Under the pieces are notes generated by a model that saw only the letters and a list, made by a program, of their open reading frames with translations, was not told where the DNA came from and did no database searches. Both the position numbers and the translations under genes were made by a program. A stretch of DNA of 64,000 nt. Source: Actinomadura luzonensis (lineage in GTDB: Bacteria > Actinomycetota > Actinomycetes > Streptosporangiales > Streptosporangiaceae). Shown here piece by piece: positions 15,370 to 23,411 of the stretch. The stretch covers positions 5,399,001 through 5,463,000 of the forward strand of contig NZ_JAKRKC020000001.1 of the NCBI RefSeq assembly GCF_022664455.2, read 5' to 3'. Positions within the stretch are counted from its first letter, which is position 1; the number at the start of each line of letters is the position of its first letter.

Positions 15370-16059
15370 ATGGCGAGGACGACACCGGGCGTCACCCGGC
15401 AGCGGCTCATCGACGAGGCGCTCAAGCTGTTCGCGACGCGGGGCTACGCCGCGACGTCGGTCGCCGACATCCAGGCGGCGTGCGGGCTCACCACCGGCTC
15501 CGGCGCGCTCTACAAGCACTTCCCGTCCAAGCGGGCCCTGCTGGAGGAGGCGGTGCGGCGCAACCTGGAGACGATCGCCGCGCGCGCCGCCGAGGCCACG
15601 CGGCCCCTGCCGGAGGACGGGCGGGCGGCGCTGGAGCGCCTGGCGCGCACGGTGTGGGAGGTCCTGGACGCCGACCGGGCGCTGATCCGGGTCATGCTGC
15701 GCGAGTTCGACGCCTTTCCTGAGCTGTTCGAGCAGCTCTGGCAGGGGGTGGTCGCGAGCGTCTACGCCCAGGGCGCCGCCTGGATCACCGCCCGCGGGGA
15801 GGCGGGCGAGGCCGGCGGCGGGGCAGGCGCGGGGATGGGCGCCGAGGCGGGCGGCGAGGCCGACGCGGGCGGCGGAGCCGGGACCGGGGCCGGGGCCGGT
15901 CCCGGTGATCCGGAGGCGGCCTCGGCCGTGTTGCTGGCGTCCCTCACCTACTACCCGCTGCTGCGGATCATGATCGGCCACACGCCCGGCGACCTCGACC
16001 CCGAGCGGTTCCTGGCGGCGTGGGTCGAGCACGCCGCCGCCACGCTCAGCCTGCGCTGA
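15370..16059 (+). CDS. TetR-family regulator with Gly/Ala-rich insertion
   Basis: Repressor of 229 residues. The N-terminal helix-turn-helix reads RQRLIDEALKLFATRGYAAT, then SVADIQAACGLTTGSGALYKHFPSKRALLEEA. The ligand domain is interrupted at about residues 142-178 by a Gly/Ala/Glu low-complexity stretch (GEAGGGAGAGMGAEAGG and on). It resumes with EAASAVLLASLTYYPLL and ends in EHAAATLSLR, a normal TetR C-terminus. Its start is 22 bp from the divergent epimerase across the palindrome, so autoregulation and control of the epimerase-merR pair are likely. The last 14 bases overlap the convergent six-hairpin gene. Confidence 0.87.
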   Translation: MARTTPGVTRQRLIDEALKLFATRGYAATSVADIQAACGLTTGSGALYKHFPSKRALLEEAVRRNLETIAARAAEATRPLPEDGRAALERLARTVWEVLDADRALIRVMLREFDAFPELFEQLWQGVVASVYAQGAAWITARGEAGEAGGGAGAGMGAEAGGEADAGGGAGTGAGAGPGDPEAASAVLLASLTYYPLLRIMIGHTPGDLDPERFLAAWVEHAAATLSLR

Positions 16060-17923
16060 CCGGCTCCGCGAGGCCGGCCGCCCGCTCGGCGGCGAGCGCC
16101 TGCTCGCAGGCCAGCAGCAGCACCCCGGCGCTCCAGGCGTGCGACAGCGTCAGGTACATGCCCTTCGGCTGGAAGCAGTCCGTCTGGTAGTAGCGCTCGG
16201 TGATCATGCCCCGGTAGCCGTTGACGTCGCCGTCGGCGGCCGGGAGGAGCTGCCGGAAGCAGGCCAGGGTCTCGGCCGCCCGCTCGGCGTAGTAGGGGTC
16301 GCCGAGGGCCCGCGACAGCTCGATCAGCTCGGCGGTGCAGACCAGGCCGTAGGCGTGCACGTGCTGGTTCGACGGGGACGCCTGGTCGGCGCCGCGGGTG
16401 GCGAAGCCGTACACGCCGAGCGGGGTGCGCGGCCCGAAGCGCACGTTGTAGGTGTAGCGGAAGGTGAGCGTCCAGTCGGCGGCGCGGCGGGCCAGCTCCA
16501 GCCAGCGCCGCTCGCCGGTGCGGCGGTGCAGCGCCAGGTAGGCGAGCACGGCGGCGTAGCCGTCCTCGGAGGTGGGGGCCAGGTCCACGTCCTCGGGGGC
16601 GCCGTAGATGAACTCGTCGTGCACGAAACGGGCGTAGTACTCCCCCGCCCGGACCGCCGCCGCCAGGTAGCGCTCCCCGCCGGCCTCGGCCAGCGCGGCC
16701 ACCCAGGTCAGCCCGGAGGCGCCGGACCACGACAGCACCTCGCCGGTGGCGGCGTGGTGCAGGCTGCCGAGGTTGCCGTCGGCGCGCTGCCGGGCGGCCA
16801 TGACGTCCAGGTTGGAGCGGGCGGCGGCCGCCCATTCCGGGTCGGGACGCAGCCGCAGCGCCCGCACCAGGAACAGCGTGGCCTCGCCCAGCGTGCGGGC
16901 GTGCAGCGCGTCCTTGACCGGGGTCCAGCTCTGCGACCAGCCCGCGTGCCGGTACCAGGTGCCCCAGAACGTGCCGGACGGCGACAGGTTCGCGCAGACG
17001 AAGCCGATGACCTTCTCCGCGGCGGCCACGTGCTCGGCCCGCCCGGTGCGCAGCCCGTGCTCCAGCAGCGCCACCGCCCAGGGGATGCCGCTCACCCACC
17101 CGACGTGCATGGCCTGCCGGTCCACGCGCTCGCCGTTCGTGCCGCTCACCTCGCGGTCGAAGCCGACGGTCTCCAGCAGCACGCCGGGGTCGGGGTCGTA
17201 GTGCCAGCGGTAGAGGCCGTCGGCGGCGATGCCGGCCGCCGACGCGACGCTCTCCCACGGGGTGACCGGCGCGCCGGGCAGCCGCAGCTCGCGGTCCTCG
17301 CGCAGCAGCGGCGCGTACGCGTGCCGGTCGGCGGGCAGGGCGCACGTCGCCAGGGTGAGCGTCCGGGTCTCCCCCGGCTGCCACACGTGCTCGGCGGCGC
17401 GGGCGGGCAGCGGCAGCGCCGACCCGTAGTACGTCACCGGGTACTCCCGGTACGGGAAGAGCAGCGCGATGGTGGCCCGGTCGCCGTCCTGCTCGAACGC
17501 GAGCCCGGTCGGCCCCAGCGGCGACTCCTCGTCGGCGATGAGCGCGGCCCCGCCGTCCTCGCCCCACACCAGCACGGCGGGCGTGGCGGCGCGGTCCGCG
17601 CGGAACCCCCACCGGGCGGAGACCATCTCCGCCGGCCGGTCGGCGCCGGCCTCGAAGCGGGGGAAGATCCGGGCGCAGGCCGCGGGCCGGTTCTCGCCGT
17701 AGAACAGGCCGGGGATCAGCCACCACGGGTCGGCGGCGGGCAGCGTCCGGCCGACCCGGACGGTGCCGGGCGCGGGCGCGGCGCCGTCGTGGCGGACGGT
17801 GAGCCGCAGCTCGCGCCGCCCGCTGGGCAGCGGCTCGCCCCACCGCCCGTCGATCGCGAACGGCCCCTCGCCCAGCACCTCGACGGTCACCTCGCCGCCG
17901 CCGGGGTCGCGGAAGGTCACCAT
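16046..17923 (-). CDS. six-hairpin glycosidase-like protein, unknown specificity
   Basis: Predicted cytosolic (alpha/alpha)6-barrel protein of 625 residues, no signal peptide. The first 210 residues form a beta-rich domain (WWLIPGLFYGENRP, ARIFPRF). The rest is a series of helical repeats typical of six-hairpin glycosidases, with SGTFWGTWYRHAGWSQSW, DGNLGSLHHAATGEVLSWSG, TSEDGYAAVLAYLALHRR, NQHVHAYGLVCTAELIELS and ITERYYQTDCFQP as conserved-looking segments. I do not recognise a characterised family, and catalytic acids cannot be assigned confidently. Its ATG overlaps the end of the GH38 gene by seven bases, so it should act in the same glycan-breakdown pathway. Confidence 0.72.
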   Translation of the reverse strand: MVTFRDPGGGEVTVEVLGEGPFAIDGRWGEPLPSGRRELRLTVRHDGAAPAPGTVRVGRTLPAADPWWLIPGLFYGENRPAACARIFPRFEAGADRPAEMVSARWGFRADRAATPAVLVWGEDGGAALIADEESPLGPTGLAFEQDGDRATIALLFPYREYPVTYYGSALPLPARAAEHVWQPGETRTLTLATCALPADRHAYAPLLREDRELRLPGAPVTPWESVASAAGIAADGLYRWHYDPDPGVLLETVGFDREVSGTNGERVDRQAMHVGWVSGIPWAVALLEHGLRTGRAEHVAAAEKVIGFVCANLSPSGTFWGTWYRHAGWSQSWTPVKDALHARTLGEATLFLVRALRLRPDPEWAAAARSNLDVMAARQRADGNLGSLHHAATGEVLSWSGASGLTWVAALAEAGGERYLAAAVRAGEYYARFVHDEFIYGAPEDVDLAPTSEDGYAAVLAYLALHRRTGERRWLELARRAADWTLTFRYTYNVRFGPRTPLGVYGFATRGADQASPSNQHVHAYGLVCTAELIELSRALGDPYYAERAAETLACFRQLLPAADGDVNGYRGMITERYYQTDCFQPKGMYLTLSHAWSAGVLLLACEQALAAERAAGLAEPVSAG

Positions 17924-20517
17924 GCTTCCACCGTGAACGCTCCCTTGCGGGTGGTCAGCTCGACCAGGTCGCTCTCCACGGCGGCGAACGGGTCGTCCAG
18001 CGGGATGCGGAACGTCCTGATCTGGCTCGGCCCGAAGTCGGCGGTCAGCCGGACGCCGGCCAGCGGCACGTCCAGGGTGGCCACGGCGGGCCGCCCGGTG
18101 CACTCGACGGCCCGCACGACCAGGTCGCGCGGCGCGTCCTCGTGCAGCTTGACCGCGGTCACCATCACCTGGCCGCCGCCGTCGTCGAGGTAGCCGAGCG
18201 CGCCGGGCAGCGGCCCGTCGTGGAAGCTCTCCAGCATGGCCCGCACCGGGGAGCCGAGCAGCGCCGCCCGCCGCGCGAGCCCGGCCGCCCGCCAGTCGCC
18301 GGCGTGCGGCACCAGCAGGTACGTGAACCGCTGCGTCCCCTGGTCCTGGTAGGAGTAGACGCCGTCGGGGTCCAGCAGCCGTGGATCGTGCCAGGCGTGC
18401 ACCGGGCTGCGCACGGCGGTGATGCCGATGCTGGGGCTGCGGCCGGGGGCCTGCGGGGCGACGTCGTAGCCGTGCTTGGCGTTGTTGACGACGGCGAGGC
18501 CGGCGCCGGCGCCCGACAGGTCCACCCACGACTGGGCGGGCTCCTCGGCCCCGTCCACCGGCCTGGCCAGGTGCCCGAACGGGATCTCGTACGTGGCCGC
18601 CGGGTCCTCCAGCGCGACCGGGAAGCGCAGCTTCATCAGGTGGGCCCGCTCGCGCCAGTCGAGCGTGACCCGCACCTCGACCGCGTCGTCGTCGCCCGCG
18701 CCGAGGATGAACTCCTCGGCCAGCGTGGAGCGGCCCCACTCCCGCTCGACCCGGATGCGGCCGCGCAGCGGGCCGTGCTCGCGCAGCGTGATCGAGGTGA
18801 CGGCCATCGCCTCGCCCGGCCAGTCGTAGGACAGCACGCGGTGCCCCCACGTGTCGGTCGGGTCCTCGCAGACCACGGTGTGCTCGCCGCTCGCGCCGGC
18901 CACGAGGTCCACGCCGGTGCGCTTGTCGAGCAGGCCGCGCAGCCAGCCGGTGGCCGGGTCCAGCTCCAGGCGCAGGACGTCGTTCTCCAGGAGGTGCGCG
19001 GTGGCCGTGAGGCCGGCGGCCGGCATCGGCGGGCCCTGGCGCAGCCGGTAGAGGCGGTAGCCGAGCGGCGGCAGCTCGGCGCGGAACACGGTCGCCCCGC
19101 GGCCCTTGTCGTCGGTGGTGGCGACCGACTGGGTGCGCTGGCACAGCACGTCGGCCCCGTCGGCGTCCACGACGTGCACGCCGCCGGGCGCGAGCCCGTA
19201 CTGCATCTCGACGCGGGTGGTGACCGGCCACGGGTGCGGGTTGAACACGACGACCGGCTGGGTGCCGTCCTCCTGCGGGACGGCGATCTCGCGGGCGATC
19301 ACGTTCTGCGCCCGCGTGATGATCCGCTTGGCGATCGCGACGGCCTCGCCGAGCTGGTCGCGGGCGTCGTCGTAGGCGGGCTCGATGGCCGAGCCGGGCA
19401 GCACGTCGTGGAACTGGTTGAACAGCACCTGCTTCCAGGCCCGCTCCAGGTCGGCGCGGGCGTCGTGGCCGGCGACGGCGGCCCAGCGCTCGGCCGACAG
19501 CACCGCGGCCTGCGCGCGGCGCTGCCACTGCTTGACGCCGGAGTGGGCGGAGTAGCAGCCGGCCGCGTGGTGCTGGAGGTCGTCGCGCCACACCGGCAGC
19601 GCGGCCAGGCCCTCCTCGCCGAGGCGCTTGGCGACCTCGTCGAAGTAGCGGCGCGGCGAGGACATCGTCAGCTCGCCGAAGGTGCCCATCCGGTCGTAGC
19701 GGTGGATGGACTCGATGTTGGCCTTGGTGGGGCCGCCGCCGTGGTTGCCGACGCCGTAGAAGACCATGAGGTCGCCGAGCGAGCGGTCGAGCTGGCCGAG
19801 CGCCTTCTCGGTCTGGCCGGCCACCTCGCCGGGCGGGCTGCAGTACTCGAACGGGATGCGGTAGGCCAGCACCCGGCTGCCGTCCGGGGACTCCCACCAG
19901 AACATCGTGCCGGGCAGCTCGCTCTCGTGCGGGCCCGGGCGCAGGAAGCAGTAGGAGTCCATGCCCTGGCCGCGCAGGATGGCCGGGAGCATGGCGTTGT
20001 GGCCGAACGGGTCGACGTTCATGCCGACCGTGGCGGTGACGCCGAACTTCTCCTTCAGGTAGCGCTGGCCGTACAGGCCCTGCCGGACGAACGACTCGCC
20101 GGCCGGCATGTTGCAGTCGGGCTCGACCCACCAGCCGCCGGTCATGACCCAGCGGCCCTCGGCGACCCGCTCGCGGATGCGGGCGAACAGCTCGGGGTCG
20201 GACTCCTCCACCCACGACAGCAGCACGACCTGGTCGCAGGTGAAGACGAAGTCGGGGTACTCGTCCATGCGGTGGATCGCCGACCAGAACGTGGCGCGGG
20301 CCTCCTGGTAGCCCTCCTGCCAGGGCCAGAGCCAGACCGGGTCGAGGTGGGCGTTGCCGATCATGTGGAGGGTGCGGCCGGGGGCGGCGGCCGGGCGCGG
20401 GGCGCGCGGCAGCCCGGCGGGCTGGGCGCCGGAGGGGGCGTTCGCCATGGGCGCCCTGCGGCCGGTCGTGGGGCCGGTCGTGCGGCCGGTCGGGCGGCCG
20501 GTCGGGCGGCCGGTCAT
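17917..20517 (-). CDS. GH38 family alpha-mannosidase
   Basis: Predicted cytosolic glycoside hydrolase of 866 residues that removes alpha-linked mannose, probably from imported oligosaccharides. The zinc-site motif is HLDPVWLWPWQEGYQEA (around residue 60). The nucleophile region is GMNVDPFGHNAMLPA (around 164, catalytic Asp before Pro-Phe-Gly-His). FNQFHDVLPGSAI and VVFNPHPWPVT are further GH38 hallmarks. No signal peptide. The first 25 residues are a Thr-Gly-Arg-Pro repeat encoded by a 12-bp repeat. ATG at 20517 overlaps the SIS gene (ATGA), but the ATG at 20448 (MANAPSG) may be the real start, giving 843 residues. The metal ligand His residues are present. Confidence 0.88.
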   Translation of the reverse strand: MTGRPTGRPTGRTTGPTTGRRAPMANAPSGAQPAGLPRAPRPAAAPGRTLHMIGNAHLDPVWLWPWQEGYQEARATFWSAIHRMDEYPDFVFTCDQVVLLSWVEESDPELFARIRERVAEGRWVMTGGWWVEPDCNMPAGESFVRQGLYGQRYLKEKFGVTATVGMNVDPFGHNAMLPAILRGQGMDSYCFLRPGPHESELPGTMFWWESPDGSRVLAYRIPFEYCSPPGEVAGQTEKALGQLDRSLGDLMVFYGVGNHGGGPTKANIESIHRYDRMGTFGELTMSSPRRYFDEVAKRLGEEGLAALPVWRDDLQHHAAGCYSAHSGVKQWQRRAQAAVLSAERWAAVAGHDARADLERAWKQVLFNQFHDVLPGSAIEPAYDDARDQLGEAVAIAKRIITRAQNVIAREIAVPQEDGTQPVVVFNPHPWPVTTRVEMQYGLAPGGVHVVDADGADVLCQRTQSVATTDDKGRGATVFRAELPPLGYRLYRLRQGPPMPAAGLTATAHLLENDVLRLELDPATGWLRGLLDKRTGVDLVAGASGEHTVVCEDPTDTWGHRVLSYDWPGEAMAVTSITLREHGPLRGRIRVEREWGRSTLAEEFILGAGDDDAVEVRVTLDWRERAHLMKLRFPVALEDPAATYEIPFGHLARPVDGAEEPAQSWVDLSGAGAGLAVVNNAKHGYDVAPQAPGRSPSIGITAVRSPVHAWHDPRLLDPDGVYSYQDQGTQRFTYLLVPHAGDWRAAGLARRAALLGSPVRAMLESFHDGPLPGALGYLDDGGGQVMVTAVKLHEDAPRDLVVRAVECTGRPAVATLDVPLAGVRLTADFGPSQIRTFRIPLDDPFAAVESDLVELTTRKGAFTVEAW

Positions 20518-21236
20518 GCGGCCGCCCAAGCGTCGACCTTCTCGCTGATCATGTGCAGCATCAGTGTGTGGATCTCCTGGATGCGCGGTGTCTCTGCGGA
20601 GGGGGCGAGGAGAAGATGGTCGGCGTGCGCTGCGGCGGCTCCGCCGTCGCCTCCGCCGAACAGTACCGTCACCGCGCCGTTGCTCCGTGCGGCCCGCAGG
20701 GCCGCGACCACGTTGGGCGAGTCGCCGCTCGTGGTGAAGGCGGCCACGACGTCGCCGGGGCGGGCCAGGGCCAGCACCTGACGGGCGAAGACGTCCTCGT
20801 AGGAGTAGTCGTTGGCGATGCAGGTCATGACGGTGGCGTCGGTGGTGAGCGTCACCGTGGGCAGGGGGCGGCGGTCGCGCTTGTAGTGGCCGATCAGCTC
20901 GCCGGTGAGGTGCTGGGCGTCGGCCGCGCTGCCGCCGTTGCCCAGGGTGTAGAGGGTGCCGCCGCGGGCGAAGGTCTCGATGAGCAGGTCGGCGGCGGCC
21001 TCGACGACCGGCACCAGCGCCGCCATGGCGCGGGCCGCGGCGAGGTGCCCGGCGACGTGCTCGGCCAGCGCGGGCGGCAGCTCCTGCACGCCGCCACGGG
21101 ACGGCTCGCGCGGCGGCTCCTGCACGCTCTCATTAGACGGCTCGCGCGCGGGAAGGGACGGGAGCATGGGGGCGCCGCCGCGGTGCACCTCCCCTCTCTT
21201 GAGCGAGGCGGCGGTGCGGGACGGGGTCGAGGTCAT
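20514..21236 (-). CDS. SIS-domain sugar-phosphate isomerase (GmhA-like)
   Basis: Predicted phosphosugar isomerase of 240 residues. The SIS core at about 75-235 includes LYTLGNGGSAADAQHLTGEL (the phosphoheptose isomerase GmhA signature) and AFTTSGDSPNVVAALRAA (second phosphate-binding loop). PRIQEIHTLMLHMISE closes it, with the Glu/His used by GmhA-type enzymes. The first 70 residues are variable and Pro/Glu-rich. It sits between a ROK kinase and a mannosidase, with ATGA overlaps on both sides, so it more likely isomerises a sugar phosphate of the catabolic pathway than makes heptose. The exact substrate is not determinable. Confidence 0.8.
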   Translation of the reverse strand: MTSTPSRTAASLKRGEVHRGGAPMLPSLPAREPSNESVQEPPREPSRGGVQELPPALAEHVAGHLAAARAMAALVPVVEAAADLLIETFARGGTLYTLGNGGSAADAQHLTGELIGHYKRDRRPLPTVTLTTDATVMTCIANDYSYEDVFARQVLALARPGDVVAAFTTSGDSPNVVAALRAARSNGAVTVLFGGGDGGAAAAHADHLLLAPSAETPRIQEIHTLMLHMISEKVDAWAAA

Positions 21237-22261
21237 CGGGCGCCTTCCGTGGTCAGCAGGTCGTGGGCGACGGCGCCGGCCCCGACCACGCCGACGCCCG
21301 CGCCGAGCCGGGACAGCTCGACGCGCGCGGCGCGGGCCGCCGGGGGCATGGCGTCGCGGGCGACGGCCTCGGCGACGGGCCGCAGCAGCCGGTCGCCGGA
21401 GCGGGTGACGCCGCCGCCGAGGACGACCAGCTCGGGCTCGAAGGCGTTCACCAGGTCGGTGAGCGCGCTGCCGAGCGCCCAGGTGGTCTCGTCCCAGATC
21501 TCCATGGCGAGCGGGTCGCCGGCCGCCGCCGCGAGGGAGACGTCCTCCGCGGTGGGCCGCCCGACGGCGGGCAGAGCAGGGGCGGGCAGAGCAGGGGCGG
21601 GCAGAGCAGCGGCGGGCAGGGCAGCCGACAGGGACGACGGCCGGCCGGCGGCCAGCGCCTCGCGGGCGCGCTCGGCGATGGCCGTCCCGGAGGCGTAGGC
21701 CTCCAGGCAGCCGAGCCGCCCGCACGAGCACCGCCGGCCGCCCGGCCGGACGAGGACGTGTCCGAGCTCGCCGCCGTTGCCGGCCGCGCCCCGGTGCAGC
21801 CGCCCGCCGATGACGGCGCCGCCGCCGACGCCGGTCGAGACGGTCAGGTAGAGCATGGTGGAGGTGCCGCGGCCCGCGCCGTAGCGGTGCTCGCCGAGCG
21901 CGGCGGCCGTGGCATCGTTCTCAAGCGCGGACGGCACCCCGAACGCCTCGGCCGCCATCGCGCCCACCGGCACGCCGATCCAGCCGGGCAGGTGCGGCGG
22001 GCACTCCAGCACGCCCGCCGCGGCGTCCAGCGGCCCGCCGCAGGAGATGCCGACGGCGGCCGGCCCCTCCGGCAGCCCGGCCTCGGCCACCGCTTTCCTG
22101 CCCAGGTCGAACAGCCTGGTCAGGACGGCCTCCGGCCCCTCCTCCCTGCGGGTGGGGGCGCTCTGCCAGCCGTGGATCGCGCCGTCGCCGGTGACCACGC
22201 CCACGGCGAGCTTGGTGCCGCCGATGTCGAGCGCCAGGACGGGCGGAAGATCGTGCTCCAT
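21233..22261 (-). CDS. ROK-family sugar kinase
   Basis: Predicted ATP-dependent kinase of 342 residues acting on hexoses or N-acetylhexosamines released by the neighbouring glycosidases. ATP-binding motif LALDIGGTKLAVG (residue 8 on), active-site region ALENDATAAALGEHRYG and STGVGGGAVIGG. The zinc motif GHVLVRPGGRRCSCGRLGCLE (around 165-180) has all three Cys and marks it as a sugar kinase. It lacks a helix-turn-helix. An in-frame 15-bp repeat at about 21571-21626 encodes an ALPAP array inserted in the C-terminal lobe. The start at 22261 is fixed by GGAGG seven bases upstream. First gene of a four-gene operon preceded by a LacI-like operator. Confidence 0.88.
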   Translation of the reverse strand: MEHDLPPVLALDIGGTKLAVGVVTGDGAIHGWQSAPTRREEGPEAVLTRLFDLGRKAVAEAGLPEGPAAVGISCGGPLDAAAGVLECPPHLPGWIGVPVGAMAAEAFGVPSALENDATAAALGEHRYGAGRGTSTMLYLTVSTGVGGGAVIGGRLHRGAAGNGGELGHVLVRPGGRRCSCGRLGCLEAYASGTAIAERAREALAAGRPSSLSAALPAAALPAPALPAPALPAVGRPTAEDVSLAAAAGDPLAMEIWDETTWALGSALTDLVNAFEPELVVLGGGVTRSGDRLLRPVAEAVARDAMPPAARAARVELSRLGAGVGVVGAGAVAHDLLTTEGAR

Positions 22262-22274
22262 CAGACCTCCGAGA

Positions 22275-22316
22275 GGGAACGAGCGCCGCAGTGCGGGCTG
22301 TGACATCGTTCCCACA
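22275..22316 (-). promoter_or_regulatory. predicted LacI-type operator region of the ROK operon
   Basis: GGGAACGA (22275-22282) and TCGTTCCC (22306-22313) form an inverted pair. The longer string ATCGTTCCCACA (22305-22316) is identical to one in front of the GH84 gene. Position just upstream of the kinase start and next to a LacI gene supports an operator role. Confidence 0.55.
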
Positions 22317-22370
22317 CGGGAGCATAGGCCGGGCTTTCCCCACGGGTCAACGCGAGCGGCGGGAGAATTG

Positions 22371-23411
22371 TCAGAGCGCGGGCGGGGCGGCGCTCGACTC
22401 GCGGGCCACCAGCCGCACGTTGAGCACGGTCGTGACGGAGTCGGCCTCGGGCATCTCGATGCGCTCGTCGAGCCGGCGCACGGCGGTCGCGCCCAGGTTG
22501 AAGGTGTCCTGGGCGACGGCGGTGACGGTGGGCGAGACCATGCTCATCCAGGGCGCGTCGTCGAAGGCGACCAGGCTGATGTCCGCGGGCACGCGCAGCC
22601 CCAGCTCGCCGATGGCCCGCCACACGCCCTCGGCGAGCACGTTGTTGGCGGCGAAGACGGCGGTCGGCCGGTCGGGGCCGCGCAACATGTCGACCGCCCG
22701 CCGCCGCGAGTCGGCGACGTCCCAGCCGGAGGAGACCACGAGGTCGGGGTCGACCTTGATGTCGGCGGCCGACAGCGCCTCCAGGTAGCCCTGGTAACGC
22801 TCGTAGCCGGTGGTCCAGTCGGTCTCGTCGATGAACAGCGCGATGCGGCGGTGGCCGAGCCCCACCAGGTGCGCGGTGGCGGTGCGGGCGCCGACCCGGT
22901 TGCCCACCACGACGCCGTCGGTGGAGCCGGCCGCGAACTGCCGGTCGACCTCGACCACGGGGATGTGGTGCGAGGCCAGGTAGGTGGAGACGGCCGAGGA
23001 GTTGGGCGTGACGATGACGCCGGCCACCCGCAGCGCGACCAGCGCCTCGGCGGCCTCGCTCTCGGCCTCGGCGGACAGGCTCGTGTCGGCCAGCACGAGG
23101 GTGTAGCCGCGTTCGCGGGCCTCCCTGCTGGCGCCGGCGGCCAGCTCGGCGTAGAAGGGGTTGCGCAGGTCGCTGACCAGCACCCCGACCGACCGGCTCA
23201 CCTGCTGCTTCAGCGTGCGGGCCATGACGTCGGGGACGTAGCCCAGCTCGGCGGCGGCCCTCAGCACCCGCTCGCGCACGTCGCTGGCCGCGTACCCGCG
23301 GCCGGTGAGGGCGCGGGATACGGTGGAGCGCGAGACGCCGGCGGCCTCCGCGACGTCCTTGATGGTGGGCCGCCGGGAACGGCTGAGGGGGGTACGCCGC
23401 TCGATGGTCAT
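22371..23411 (-). CDS. LacI-family transcriptional regulator of the glycan cluster
   Basis: Sugar-responsive repressor of 346 residues. Helix-turn-helix and hinge at residues 15-65: TIKDVAEAAGVSRSTVSRAL and VPDVMARTLKQQVSRSVGVL. The periplasmic-binding-protein-like effector domain follows (FYAELAAGASREARERGY, AVFAANNVLAEGV, LVAFDDAPWMSMVSPTVT). The ATG overlaps the stop of the metallo-beta-lactamase gene, so it is the second gene of that unit. It is the obvious candidate to bind the ATCGTTCCC motifs at 22275-22316 and 25276-25314. The effector is probably a mono- or disaccharide. Confidence 0.9.
   Translation of the reverse strand: MTIERRTPLSRSRRPTIKDVAEAAGVSRSTVSRALTGRGYAASDVRERVLRAAAELGYVPDVMARTLKQQVSRSVGVLVSDLRNPFYAELAAGASREARERGYTLVLADTSLSAEAESEAAEALVALRVAGVIVTPNSSAVSTYLASHHIPVVEVDRQFAAGSTDGVVVGNRVGARTATAHLVGLGHRRIALFIDETDWTTGYERYQGYLEALSAADIKVDPDLVVSSGWDVADSRRRAVDMLRGPDRPTAVFAANNVLAEGVWRAIGELGLRVPADISLVAFDDAPWMSMVSPTVTAVAQDTFNLGATAVRRLDERIEMPEADSVTTVLNVRLVARESSAAPPAL

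Noticed and set aside
20455..20520. 12-bp repeats at the GH38 start considered as a separate repeat element
   Set aside because: The four copies are in frame (Thr-Gly-Arg-Pro) and probably belong to the coding start or the short leader before ATG 20448.
16139..20781. Long plus-strand frames antisense to the six-hairpin, GH38 and SIS genes
   Set aside because: Their residue make-up (Gly/Arg/Val with no domains) mirrors the third-position GC of the true minus-strand genes.
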